This document shows, one piece after another, positions 1 to 7,687 of a stretch of 45,688 nucleotides of DNA. The DNA is taken from NCBI GenBank assembly GCA_910579425.1, contig CAJTVL010000017.1:1-45688 (forward strand), in the 5' to 3' direction. Each line of letters opens with the position of its first letter. Positions within the stretch are counted from its first letter, which is position 1. The position numbers and the translations under genes were made by a program. Below the pieces are notes generated by a model. It was not told where the DNA came from. It worked only from the letters and a program-made list of their open reading frames with translations, and ran no database searches. Source of the stretch: an uncultured Lachnospiraceae bacterium. GTDB taxonomy: Bacteria > Bacillota > Clostridia > Lachnospirales > Lachnospiraceae.

Positions 1-243
1 TTATCAAAAGAAAGTGGTGAGGAAATCGCTTTACCAAAAAGCCATTGATTCCCGCCAACGACTAGGAGGATGCCCTGAAAAAATGAAGCATGGAATAGCA
101 GCACAAAACATTTACAATAAAATTTAGCATAATCGTATGGTCAGCTACCGAAATGTATGGTAAACTAAGTTATTCTTTTATTAAAACTTTCGACAGAAGA
201 AATAGAAAACTGTCAGAATCAAAAGAAGGACGGGGAAATAAAA
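1..243. other. Leading region with no recognised gene
   Basis: Two short open stretches enter from the left edge, one ending at a TGA near 46-48 and one ending at a TAG near 125-127. Either could be the tail of a gene outside the window, but neither resembles a family I recognise. The rest is AT-rich and leads into the ribosome binding site of the next gene. Confidence 0.3.
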
Positions 244-957
244 GTGGTAGATTATTCACAATTTGAAGCAAGTACAAAATCGGGTATTCACGCAGATGTA
301 AATCGAATACGGCAGAAAGATGAAATCATAAAGGCTGTGGTTAGAAAGAGAAGAAATTCAGCCATAACCTGCGTATGTTTTGTATGTATGGCAGGAATTT
401 CACTGTTAAAAGGCTGGATTCCTGCCCTCATATGTATTCTTATTGCGTTGTTTTTCCTATGGCGGGCGGTGGGGAAATTTTCTGACGAATATTTAAGGGA
501 ACTGTACGAAGAGGGGCTTTTGGTTCCCGGAATGATCGTGAAAACAGAGCCGCTGACAATCATGGCTATTGCAAATATGGTTGCGCAGGAAGGGGCGGCG
601 GCTGTAAACGGTTGTTATTGTCTGGAAGTCAAGGAGCTTGACGGGGCAAAGAAAGAATTGTTTGAAAAAATCCCCTGTTCCTGCTTTTTCTGCTACGAAG
701 GGGGCAAGTACCATTCGTCCTTTCAGCCCCACCCTCTTTACTGGGGTACAATGGATCAGCAGGAGATTGGAGAGGCATTAAGACAGGTGGAGGAAGATAA
801 CCGGGAAAACTCCAAAGACGAGTGGGAGGTTCTGAAAGAAATCGCACAGAAATTCCCGGATCTCGGAAACGGGAATATGATTCTGCTGGATGAAAATTAT
901 GTTCCTTTCGGAAAAAAGAATTATATGGACAGCAACTACCAAGAACTCAATCAGTAG
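244..957 (+). CDS. Hypothetical protein with two membrane segments
   Basis: A 237-residue protein that I do not recognise. It starts at a GTG preceded by a purine-rich GGGGAAAT element. A charged N-terminus of about 38 residues is followed by two adjacent hydrophobic segments (about 39-55 and 58-76), then a soluble acidic C-terminal part of roughly 160 residues. This hairpin plus cytoplasmic tail is seen in many small Firmicutes membrane proteins of unknown role. The C-terminal part has scattered cysteines (near residues 121 and 143-147) but no metal-binding pattern I can name. The next coding segment follows in the same frame straight after the TAG stop. Confidence 0.7.
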   Translation: MVDYSQFEASTKSGIHADVNRIRQKDEIIKAVVRKRRNSAITCVCFVCMAGISLLKGWIPALICILIALFFLWRAVGKFSDEYLRELYEEGLLVPGMIVKTEPLTIMAIANMVAQEGAAAVNGCYCLEVKELDGAKKELFEKIPCSCFFCYEGGKYHSSFQPHPLYWGTMDQQEIGEALRQVEEDNRENSKDEWEVLKEIAQKFPDLGNGNMILLDENYVPFGKKNYMDSNYQELNQ

Positions 958-1005
958 GGAGAGCCATACAAAAGAGGGTGTACCGTAGCGGAAATTCTCC
1001 CTGAT

Positions 1006-1233
1006 ATGCTGGTCGTGGAACTGCAGAAGTATGTTCAGGCAGGTTACATTTATATTCCGGCAAAAGACGAGCAGCATAAATCCTGGGGCGAATTGTCCGG
1101 CTATCGAAAGGAGCTCGGCGAACGAAATAGGAGTATTGTTGAAAAGTATCACGGCGGCGTTTCGATGGAAGAGCTTGCCGGTGAGTACTGCCTTTCGGTA
1201 TATGCCATAAGAAAAATTATATATCAGAAATAA
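1006..1233 (+). CDS. CD3324-like small regulator, Mor-type HTH
   Basis: A 75-residue protein. The stretch LQKYVQAGYIYIPAKDEQHK followed by a C-terminal helix-turn-helix (about residues 45-73, with GVSMEELAGEYCLSVYAIRK) matches the small CD3324-type family of clostridial proteins, related to the Mor transcription-activator fold. The family's N-terminal residues can be read in frame upstream of the ATG (translation VAEILPD at 985-1005), but there is no ATG, GTG or TTG there and no clear ribosome binding site. The gene therefore either starts at the internal ATG, uses a rare start, or has lost its start. It lies in the same frame as, and 48 bp downstream of, the preceding gene. A good terminator follows. 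Confidence 0.6.
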   Translation: MLVVELQKYVQAGYIYIPAKDEQHKSWGELSGYRKELGERNRSIVEKYHGGVSMEELAGEYCLSVYAIRKIIYQK

Positions 1234-1240
1234 CTGCTGA

Positions 1241-1267
1241 GGGCTGCCAGAGGGCGGCCCTTTTGTC
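1241..1267 (+). terminator. Rho-independent terminator
   Basis: An eight-base-pair stem (GGGCTGCC with GGCGGCCC, one G-T pair), a four-base loop and a following TTTTGT tract sit just after the stop codon at 1233. It should end the transcript of the two preceding genes. Confidence 0.8.
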
Positions 1268-1307
1268 TACTGTTTGCTTCTGTAATGTTCCGTGTATTGA
1301 ACAGACA

Positions 1308-1336
1308 TTTACGAAAAAGTATAATGCTCCTATAAT
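1308..1336 (+). promoter_or_regulatory. Sigma-A type promoter
   Basis: TTTACG (1308-1313) and a perfect TATAAT (1331-1336) are separated by exactly 17 bases. The promoter faces the decayed ABC exporter gene, so a promoter survives in front of a broken gene. Confidence 0.65.
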
Positions 1337-1386
1337 TCAGGTCAAAGGGGGAACCGTAATGTCGTTTTTTTCAAGAAGGGACGGAT

Positions 1387-1704
1387 TTGCCGGACATAGA
1401 AAGCAGAAACTTTATCGTACCGACTGTGCTGGGGGCTGTTGAGGCGGGAACCTCTGCTGCAGAACTTACGGAAATGATACTTTTGTTCACAGGGGCATTG
1501 CTCCTGCTAAACGGGGCCGGGGCATATCTTTCCTCCTGCTCTCAGTTTGGACGGATCGAAGTGCGTCTGGCCATTGGCGCTGTGATTCAGAATAAGGCGC
1601 TGACCATGTCCTATCCCCATGTGGAGGATCAGAAGGTCCGCAGAAAAATGGATAAAACCTCCATGCTGGCCGCCAGCAATACATCCGCTGTGGAGGCGGT
1701 ATAG
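1387..1704 (+). pseudogene. Relic of an ABC exporter membrane domain
   Basis: The reading frame carries pieces typical of the N-terminal membrane domain of fused permease-ATPase exporters: a hydrophobic segment (LLFTGALLLLNGAGAYLSS), a region IEVRLAIGAVIQNKALTMSY and the phrase HVEDQKVRRKMDKTSMLAAS seen around intracellular loop 1. It then stops at about residue 105, where a working protein would need near 570 residues. No ATP-binding domain follows. A separate ATG at 1359 in another frame has a short open stretch, so an upstream frameshift is likely. The stop is followed directly by unrelated sequence. A fragment kept by decay or recombination is the simplest reading. Confidence 0.65.
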
Positions 1705-1773
1705 TCAGGATTAATCATTTTTGCTGAAGGACGGCACATCCGCATAATGTGAAGAATTTACGGATTCAAATGG

Positions 1774-1802
1774 TTGACACCGGATAATGTATGCTTTATA
1801 AT
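1774..1802 (+). promoter_or_regulatory. Promoter of the padR operon
   Basis: A perfect TTGACA (1774-1779) and perfect TATAAT (1797-1802) are separated by 17 bases. This is the strongest consensus promoter in the window and lies 60 bp upstream of the PadR start. The operator that follows touches its -10 element. Confidence 0.85.
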
Positions 1803-1825
1803 ATACCTTGTAATACAAAGTATAT
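1801..1825. promoter_or_regulatory. Palindromic operator, probably for PadR
   Basis: A 25-base inverted repeat centred on 1813, with arms ATATACCTTGTA and ACAAAGTATAT that pair apart from one position. It begins inside the -10 hexamer and covers the expected transcription start. PadR-type repressors commonly bind such AT-rich palindromes at their own promoter, so autorepression is likely by inference. Confidence 0.7.
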
Positions 1826-1861
1826 TTTTTTGATGAAAAGCCGTCGGATTTGGAAGGGAGC

Positions 1862-2209
1862 ATGATTGACGTTGTGAACGATAAATATGAAAGACAAATG
1901 AAGAAAGGCGTCCTGGATATGCTGGTCCTGCGGCTGCTGAAGTACGAAGCAAAATACGGATACCAGATCATTCAGGAGATGAAGGAAAAAAGCGAAGAAA
2001 CATTTTTGTTGAAGGACGGTACATTCTATCCCATACTCTACCGGCTGGAGGATGAAGCTCTGGTAATAAGCAGGTGGAGCGAAGCCAAGGGAAAGCAGGT
2101 GCCGAGAAAATATTACGAAATTACGCAGTCGGGTCTAAAGGCGCTGGATGAAATAGAGGCGCTCTGGAAACGGATCTCTGTCGGCATATCAAAAATAATG
2201 GAGGATTAG
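1862..2209 (+). CDS. PadR family transcriptional regulator
   Basis: A DNA-binding repressor of 115 residues, the usual size for short PadR proteins. The winged helix spans about residues 14-85: LDMLVLRLLKYEAKYGYQII is the first helix pair, LKDGTFYPILYRLEDEALV the recognition helix, and KYYEITQSGLKAL the wing and start of the dimerisation helix. I chose the ATG at 1862 because GGAAGGGAG ends two bases before it; a TTG at 1850 would overlap that site. The gene is first in an operon with the next two. In related operons PadR controls a HAAS-domain membrane partner, often with an export or stress role. The palindrome upstream suggests autoregulation. Confidence 0.9.
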   Translation: MIDVVNDKYERQMKKGVLDMLVLRLLKYEAKYGYQIIQEMKEKSEETFLLKDGTFYPILYRLEDEALVISRWSEAKGKQVPRKYYEITQSGLKALDEIEALWKRISVGISKIMED

Positions 2210-2212
2210 GCA

Positions 2213-2860
2213 ATGGATGCAAAAAAGTATGTCAACGCGATTGCGGGGAAAGTCAGGTGCTCCGGGAAAAAGAAAAAGGAAATCAAAAAGCAGCTTCTGA
2301 TGGACATTCAGACACGGATAGAGCAGGGAGAAAGCCTGGATGAAATTATCTCGCAAATGGGAACGGCAAAGGAGATTGCAGAGAGTTTTAACGAAAATAT
2401 TTCTGAAAAGGAGCAGAAGCAATATGGCAGGAATAAGGTGCTGAAAATTGTAATTCCGATCCTTGCGGTACTGGCTTTTCTGCTCCTGTTTCTTTATTGG
2501 ATGCTTCCCAAAACCTGCGATATTGACCAGAGCAGATATTTTAACCGGGAACAGGTGGAAAACACCATGAAAAAAACCATAGAGCTGTTGGACGAAGAAG
2601 ATTATGCCGCTTTACAGGAAAACGCCGATCCCCGGATGAGTTCCCTGTTAAATGCAGAGACGATGGATGGCGTAAAAGAAATGCTTTCCGATGACTGGGG
2701 AGAGAGGAAGCAGTTCGGGACAGTGTATCTGGCGGAAGTGATACAGGGAAACAGACATTTTGCAGTAGGAGAGATTACGGTTACCTATGAAAATGTGAGC
2801 GCTACTTATCGGCTTACATATGATAAAGATATGCGTTTTTCGGGTATCTATGTGAGATAG
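2213..2860 (+). CDS. HAAS-domain membrane protein with DUF3887-like C-terminus
   Basis: A 215-residue single-pass membrane protein. The N-terminal 65 residues form a helical HAAS/DUF1700-type module (KKEIKKQLLMDIQTRIEQGE, then ISQMGTAKEIAESFNEN). One membrane segment lies near 80-98, and an extracytoplasmic domain of about 115 residues resembles DUF3887 (TIELLDEEDYAALQENADP, ending in a beta-rich stretch). It starts 3 bp after padR. HAAS proteins are regularly encoded directly after PadR regulators and are thought to interact with them at the membrane. The ligand of the outer domain is unknown. Confidence 0.75.
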   Translation: MDAKKYVNAIAGKVRCSGKKKKEIKKQLLMDIQTRIEQGESLDEIISQMGTAKEIAESFNENISEKEQKQYGRNKVLKIVIPILAVLAFLLLFLYWMLPKTCDIDQSRYFNREQVENTMKKTIELLDEEDYAALQENADPRMSSLLNAETMDGVKEMLSDDWGERKQFGTVYLAEVIQGNRHFAVGEITVTYENVSATYRLTYDKDMRFSGIYVR

Positions 2861-2872
2861 GGGGAGAGTTTG

Positions 2873-3259
2873 GTGGCAGAAACTGTGATAATGTTGGTAA
2901 TATTGCTGTATAGTGCGGCGCCTTTGATTGTGATCGGTATCGTACAGTACAGGAGCAAAAATCCGGTGGGCTTCTGGAGCGGAGAGAAGCCGCCGGAAAA
3001 AGAGCAGATCACGGATATGAAAGCGTACAATCAAAAGCATGGAATTATGTGGATTTTGTTTGGAGCGGGGCTTATCTTCAGTTTTGCCTGTGGTCTGCCT
3101 TTCGGGGGAGAAGCCGCCGCGCTCTTGTGCATAATTGAAGTGGCAGGCGGGATAGCGGGGATGATCCTGTATCATAATAGGCTGAACCGTATATACCGAA
3201 GGAAGACAGAAGAGTCTGATCCGGATGAGAAAATACAGGGTGTTAGAGGAAACTCGTGA
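2873..3259 (+). CDS. Small membrane protein, third gene of the padR operon
   Basis: About 128 residues with three hydrophobic segments (near residues 3-22, 59-75 and 79-98) and the conserved-looking loop NPVGFWSGEKPPEKEQITDM, a phrase I associate with uncharacterised clostridial membrane proteins. The GTG at 2873 follows GGGGAGAG; a TTG one codon earlier is also possible. It begins 12 bp after the DUF3887-like gene and is probably co-transcribed with it. The function is unknown. Confidence 0.65.
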   Translation: MAETVIMLVILLYSAAPLIVIGIVQYRSKNPVGFWSGEKPPEKEQITDMKAYNQKHGIMWILFGAGLIFSFACGLPFGGEAAALLCIIEVAGGIAGMILYHNRLNRIYRRKTEESDPDEKIQGVRGNS

Positions 3260-3280
3260 CGAAAGGTACAGCTTTGTGTC

Positions 3281-3355
3281 AGAGCGTTGACATCTCTGAA
3301 ATACTTTTGCGAGGACGCGCCGGATTACCATATTATTGTGGCAGGCAGTTCCCCT
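3281..3355 (+). pseudogene. Short relic of a DUF4143-type AAA ATPase
   Basis: In one frame this stretch reads RALTSLKYFCEDAPDYHIIV followed by AGSSPL, which matches the segment after Walker B in the AAA+ ATPases that carry a DUF4143 tail. Intact proteins have about 400 residues; only about 25 codons survive, with no start and a quick loss of similarity. It sits in the gap between two convergent genes. The match is from memory and short. Confidence 0.5.
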
Positions 3356-3380
3356 TTATGCCGCATTTTGCATCTGAAAT

Positions 3381-5129
3381 TCACAGGCTATTTCCGGACA
3401 GTTTCTTAGATGCTACAACGGTAAACTCCCCCGGTACTTTCTCGTTTGTCCAGGCCGGGTGCTCGTCAAATTTTTCCAAAAGGAATCCGCAGTTTATCAC
3501 AGCGTTGATGATTTCGCTGACCGTATATTTTCTGTAAAGGCATTTGGGCATCCGCTTCCTGACCTCATCCTCATAAAAGCGGGCATGGGCCATTTCCCCT
3601 TCAAAGACCTCCGCTGAAAAATAGTCCATGGCAGGCTGCTCAAAATGGAGAATATCCGATATTTTGGTAAAGGGATGAAAATCGCTGCAAATCATTTTTC
3701 CATCTTGTTTCAGCAGAGTATACATGATACTCATAAATTCATCAATATCGTGAAAATAGTGCAGAATCCCTCCTTCCATGAATACCACATCGAAATAATT
3801 TCCATATTTATCCGTATTGATCTCTAAAATATCGCACACCTCATAATCAATTGAGGTTTTTGCAGCCTTTGCAGTCTCCAGCGCGTATTTTTGATTGTCC
3901 ACTGAAATATCAAATACAGTTACCTCGGCGCCCAGAATAGCCAGGGGAATTGCTTTTTTTCCACAGGAACCGCATATATTTGCGATTCGGACATTTTCAT
4001 ATCGGTCAAAATAATCGGTATATCTCCTTAACATTCCCAGTGGATTTTCTCTGTCTTTTTTTGCCCGCTCGGCGGGAGTGCCGGAGGTCTTTACCCAAAA
4101 ATCGTAAGCGGAATATTCCCAAGCCTTTTTGTTCTGAATGCGGTAATTCTTATGGCTTCCGATCCACTGCTCCACCATTTTATAGTACACCGAATCCTTT
4201 TGTGCATTCTCATAATAAAAAGCCAGGGACTGTACGGGGACAGTAAGCCGGTTGATCCGTACTAAATCCGTATTCCTGTACAGAAATGCATCCGAGTCCG
4301 GGTTGGGAGAGCCGCCATAAAACATACATCTGATTTTCATTCCCCTGTAGGGGACATCAAAAAACTTGAAATCATGATTGGTCAGTCTGGCTGGTCTGTC
4401 ATAGTGAAAGAAGTTTCTGACAATTTCCTCGTCCTTCCATTTAAAGGTCAGGCAGATTTTTTCCAGGGGAAATTCCAGGCCGTGGGCAAAAATCATTGTT
4501 TTGCCGTCCACCTTGAAAGGAATATTCTCCCGAAGCAGATGCTCTGTCAGGGAGCAGAGCAGATCCCATTCCGTCTGAAAGTGCATGTTTTCCGTATTGA
4601 TCTGATAGCTGATTTTTTGAATTTCCATCCGTTTTCCTCCTTTATTTGGGATAAAGGTATTATAATAAGGAAAAAGCGGCTGGTCTTGTCCCTGACAATA
4701 AGATTTTGTCAGGTCATCCCGGTTCCACCCGCCCCGAAGCTCCACCCTGACTTGGAGGGGCAGGAAACGGTTGGCGGTCTGGAATCCCCGCCGGACAAAG
4801 CTGGGCGGAAAACCGTGAAATCTGGAAAAGGCTTTTGTGAAAGCCTCCGGTGTCTCATACCCATATTTATAGGCCAGCTCTATAACGGGAGTATTTGACG
4901 TAGACAGTTCCTGTGCCGCAAGGGTAAGCCGTCTGTTTCGGATATACTCCATCATGGTCATTTGGCATACGGTTTTGAAGAGGACGGAAAGAGACGATAC
5001 GTTGACGAAAAAATGGGAGGCAATGATACCGGGAGTCAGCTCCTTTAAAAGATTTTCTTCCATGTAATCAATCACCTTTTGCAGGGTTTCAGGTGAAAAA
5101 ATGTTGGTTTCTTTAAAATCAGGCGTCAT
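3381..5129 (-). CDS. AraC-type regulator fused to a SAM-dependent methyltransferase
   Basis: A 582-residue frame with three parts. Residues 10-115 are an AraC/XylS double helix-turn-helix (IASHFFVNVSSLSVLFKTVC, then VIELAYKYGYETPEAFTKAF and GFPPSFVR). Residues about 168-345 are a region of unclear fold (FKVDGKTMIFAHGLEFPLEK). Residues about 385-575 are a class I methyltransferase: VRIANICGSCGKKAIPLAIL is motif I, VTVFDIS the acidic ribose-binding strand, and FDVVFMEGGILHYF motif IV. The ATG at 5129 has GGAGG seven bases upstream and a good promoter. A second, equally strong site (GGAGGAAAACGG) precedes an internal ATG at 4628, so the C-terminal two parts may also be made alone. The target is unknown. 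Confidence 0.75.
   Translation of the reverse strand: MTPDFKETNIFSPETLQKVIDYMEENLLKELTPGIIASHFFVNVSSLSVLFKTVCQMTMMEYIRNRRLTLAAQELSTSNTPVIELAYKYGYETPEAFTKAFSRFHGFPPSFVRRGFQTANRFLPLQVRVELRGGWNRDDLTKSYCQGQDQPLFPYYNTFIPNKGGKRMEIQKISYQINTENMHFQTEWDLLCSLTEHLLRENIPFKVDGKTMIFAHGLEFPLEKICLTFKWKDEEIVRNFFHYDRPARLTNHDFKFFDVPYRGMKIRCMFYGGSPNPDSDAFLYRNTDLVRINRLTVPVQSLAFYYENAQKDSVYYKMVEQWIGSHKNYRIQNKKAWEYSAYDFWVKTSGTPAERAKKDRENPLGMLRRYTDYFDRYENVRIANICGSCGKKAIPLAILGAEVTVFDISVDNQKYALETAKAAKTSIDYEVCDILEINTDKYGNYFDVVFMEGGILHYFHDIDEFMSIMYTLLKQDGKMICSDFHPFTKISDILHFEQPAMDYFSAEVFEGEMAHARFYEDEVRKRMPKCLYRKYTVSEIINAVINCGFLLEKFDEHPAWTNEKVPGEFTVVASKKLSGNSL
4626..4645 (-). promoter_or_regulatory. Internal ribosome binding site and start in the AraC-methyltransferase gene
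   Basis: On the minus strand AAAGGAGGAAAACGG stands directly before the ATG at 4628, which opens a 415-codon in-frame segment beginning MEIQKISYQI. In the long frame this same DNA is translated as NKGGKR. This fits two formerly separate genes joined by loss of a stop, or one gene with two products. Confidence 0.6.
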
Positions 5130-5150
5130 TTTTATTCCTCCGAGAAAAAA

Positions 5151-5190
5151 ATTATATCACCTTGCTTCCTGACGCTCAACCTTGGGTTGA
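5151..5190 (-). promoter_or_regulatory. Promoter with overlapping palindromic operator
   Basis: On the minus strand TTGAGC (5179-5174) and TATAAT (5156-5151) are 17 bases apart, driving the AraC-methyltransferase gene. The inverted repeat TCAACCTTGGGTTGA (5176-5190) overlaps the -35 box. It lies in the 159-bp gap shared with the divergent XRE gene, so either neighbour's regulator could act here. Confidence 0.65.
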
Positions 5191-5288
5191 TAATTATTTT
5201 TTCCCTTAAAGGAGAATGGATTGTAAATTTTGATCTGAATCCCTAAAATATAATTACAGCGCTGACAAGAGACGGAGGTAAAGGATAA

Positions 5289-7109
5289 ATGATCGATATG
5301 GAGAAATTTGCAAAAAGGCTCGCTGCCCTGCGCAGGGAGCGGGGCTATACCGGGGAAGGGCTTGCACAGCGGCTGCAAGTGAGTCCCCAGGCCGTCTCCA
5401 AATGGGAAAACGGCAGATGCCTTCCCGAGACGGCTATCCTTCCGGAGCTGGCAAAAGCCCTGGATTGCAGCATCGATTCTCTGCTGCTGCCCGGGGAGCT
5501 GTTGATTCTGGAAGCGGTTTATACGGACGGGCAGACGCAGATCCCGGTGACACAGTTTGTGAACAGTATGGTGCGGGACAGCAGGCTGAATATCCGGGTG
5601 AGTACACAGTTGATCGGAGTCGCTCTTAAAAGCGACAGACTAAAGCTGCTGACGGTAAAATATCAGACGCCCGGGGGAATCTATTATTCCTTTGCCCTGC
5701 AGAACGAAAATTTTGTGCTGGATAAGGAAAGTATCGGATTTTCGGAGGACACGGGAAGGCTCCGGGTGATCGGCGCTTATTATGGAAATGAAAAGAGCTG
5801 TACCTGCGTTATGGGGAAGTTGGAACACTATCAATATTTTAAGTGGGATCGGATAATGGTGAATCACGAAACCTTTCCCAGTGATACGGCCAGCGATGAC
5901 ACGGAATACCTCACACTCATCTATCTGAATCCGGAGGGGATTCAAGTGGTCAGTTGTCCGGAAAATGAGACTCTTTATTATGGGGAAAACCGCACACGCT
6001 TTGTGCTGCGGGATCATTCCGGACGGATTCTGAAGGATATTATGAGACTGGCCTGGGAAAAGGGGATGGAATGTCCGTGGGCAGGCTCTCTTTATGCGGC
6101 GCTTCGGTACCTGGGGGAGCCTTATACCTATCAACAAATCATGGGGATGAGCGGCGCCTGCTACCGGATATGCTTTACCGATGTGTGGGATTTTAGCTGT
6201 ACGGATGCTCTTGTGGCCTTTGATTATCTGGAGCCGCTCTCTAAGGCCCTGGGATATGCCTTCCGCATGGCGGATAGACTGGAAAAGCAGGAGCGGAAGG
6301 CGGAGCGTATGTCGATCATGGAGGACATTCAAAACGGCAGGCCGGTGCTGGCGATCAATCTGCGGGTGGCCCCTGAGTGGGGAATTATAACAGGATATAC
6401 GGACGGGGGAAGCCGTTTTCTCTGCCGCACCTATTTTGATAAAGAGGTCTTTGACGCACTGGAAGCGGGAAAAGCGCAGAACCCGGAAGAGAGAACGGCT
6501 CAAAACCCGGAAGAGACCAGAGCCCTTGCGGAGAATGGAGGGTATCTTTTCAGTGATTTCTGGCCTTTCCTCATTCTCCATTTCGGGGAAAAGAAAGAAA
6601 CTACGCCGCCGCTTGCTATTCTGAAAGCCTCTCTGGAGGTTTTGGTCAGATCTTTCCATGCGGGGAAGAGCAGGGGCTATTACCAGGGGCGGGAGGCCTA
6701 TGAGGCATGGATGAGAGGGCTTTTGGAGGAAGCTGATTTTGACCTGGAAAATGACAGGGAAAAGGTTTTGAGACGCCTTAGCGTAAATGACAATATGCTC
6801 TGCCATTTAATAGATTCCCGCCAGGCCGCGGCCTGCTGGCTGAAGGAGAATATTGCCCTGCTGGACGGAAAAGAAAAAGAGGCTCTTGGCCGGATCGCAG
6901 CAAACTGTCAGAAAATCGCGGATATGGCTTTGACATTTCGGGAAAAGGTGGGGCGTCTGTCCACATGTGAGATCCAATATAATACCATTTGCTTTTTCGG
7001 TGCGGATACGCCTGCGCTTCGCAGGGAGCAGGCTAAGCTGCTGGGGGCTGCGCTTAAGCTGGAGGAGGAGAGCAGTAATCTGGCGGGAGGGATATTGGAA
7101 ATGGAATAG
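5289..7109 (+). CDS. XRE-family HTH regulator fused to a BtrH/C39-like domain
   Basis: A 606-residue protein. Residues 6-60 are a clear XRE helix-turn-helix (LAQRLQVSPQAVSKWENGRC). Residues about 65-240 form a beta-rich region of unknown type. From about 258 the protein resembles the N-terminal domain of butirosin-synthesis protein BtrH, a papain-like fold: CPWAGSLYAALRYLGEPYTY, then RPVLAINLRVAPEWGIITGY, as in acyl-transfer or peptidase-like C39-fold proteins. The Cys at the head of this motif (near residue 261) could be catalytic or structural. The C-terminal 150 residues are helical. The ATG follows GACGGAGGTAAAGGATAA. It is divergent from the AraC-methyltransferase gene. The substrate is unknown; enzymatic activity is an inference. 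Confidence 0.7.
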   Translation: MIDMEKFAKRLAALRRERGYTGEGLAQRLQVSPQAVSKWENGRCLPETAILPELAKALDCSIDSLLLPGELLILEAVYTDGQTQIPVTQFVNSMVRDSRLNIRVSTQLIGVALKSDRLKLLTVKYQTPGGIYYSFALQNENFVLDKESIGFSEDTGRLRVIGAYYGNEKSCTCVMGKLEHYQYFKWDRIMVNHETFPSDTASDDTEYLTLIYLNPEGIQVVSCPENETLYYGENRTRFVLRDHSGRILKDIMRLAWEKGMECPWAGSLYAALRYLGEPYTYQQIMGMSGACYRICFTDVWDFSCTDALVAFDYLEPLSKALGYAFRMADRLEKQERKAERMSIMEDIQNGRPVLAINLRVAPEWGIITGYTDGGSRFLCRTYFDKEVFDALEAGKAQNPEERTAQNPEETRALAENGGYLFSDFWPFLILHFGEKKETTPPLAILKASLEVLVRSFHAGKSRGYYQGREAYEAWMRGLLEEADFDLENDREKVLRRLSVNDNMLCHLIDSRQAAACWLKENIALLDGKEKEALGRIAANCQKIADMALTFREKVGRLSTCEIQYNTICFFGADTPALRREQAKLLGAALKLEEESSNLAGGILEME

Positions 7110-7263
7110 GGCAGGCATCGGTATAGGGTAGTATATGGCATATGGGGGCTGGAACACTGATTGATCTTATATTTGTGTGACAGCTCTGAAGTTTTACCCA
7201 GGGTCTCCACGCTTTTCATGTGCTTCGGGTAACAAAAAAAACACCATCACTGGCTCTTTCCTG

Positions 7264-7611
7264 TCATTTTACATTTATAACTTTCCGCGAATACTCCATG
7301 CTTTGCAGGTCAATCTCTGCACAGACCATATCGTTATTGTGAAGCTCTGTCTGGCCCGTCTGAATACAGATCGTGCCGCGTATCTGGTTTATCCACCTTC
7401 CTTTTGGCATATCAGGGCTTTCGTGAATATGCCCGTGCAGGGAGAGCAGCAGCTGTCTCTCTTTCAGAAACTCGTAAATATCCACAGAGCCTATATCCAA
7501 ATCCTGATATAAGAGCTGTCCCAGCCTTAACCCGGCAGGAGGCATGTGCATCACATAGATTGTCTGCTGCGGGTTTTCTGGTTCAGGCAGATCATTCAGA
7601 ATATCGCACAT
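7264..7611 (-). pseudogene. C-terminal fragment of a calcineurin-like phosphoesterase
   Basis: The 115 codons hold the last part of a metallophosphoesterase: TIYVMHMPPAGLRLG, where the His is a metal ligand, and LLSLHGHIHESPD, the GHxH motif that closes the active site. The family's first metal motifs (DxH, GDxxD and GNHD) are missing because the frame opens just inside the promoter region of the Phd-Doc module. A working enzyme would need about 150 more N-terminal residues. The break at about 7612 is probably where the toxin-antitoxin segment joined. Confidence 0.75.
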
Positions 7612-7632
7612 ATATCAGAATTTTTAAATAGG

Positions 7633-7661
7633 TTGTTTTCTAGCTAGAATTTACATATAAT
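7633..7661 (+). promoter_or_regulatory. Promoter of the phd-doc operon
   Basis: TTGTTT (7633-7638) and TATAAT (7656-7661) with a 17-base spacer, 27 bp ahead of the antitoxin ATG. The region is AT-rich, and the Phd-Doc complex would be expected to bind here. Confidence 0.65.
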
Positions 7662-7687
7662 ATAAGTGGAAGTGAGGTGTATATAAA

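Noticed and set aside
5640..6806. Long open frame on the minus strand opposite the XRE-BtrH gene
   Set aside because: It is antisense to a well-supported gene, has no ribosome binding site or domain, and its composition is that of a shadow frame.
7170..7263. Possible terminator between the XRE gene and the phosphoesterase fragment
   Set aside because: TTACCC/GGGTAA pair only across a large loop and the A/T run is on the wrong side for either gene.
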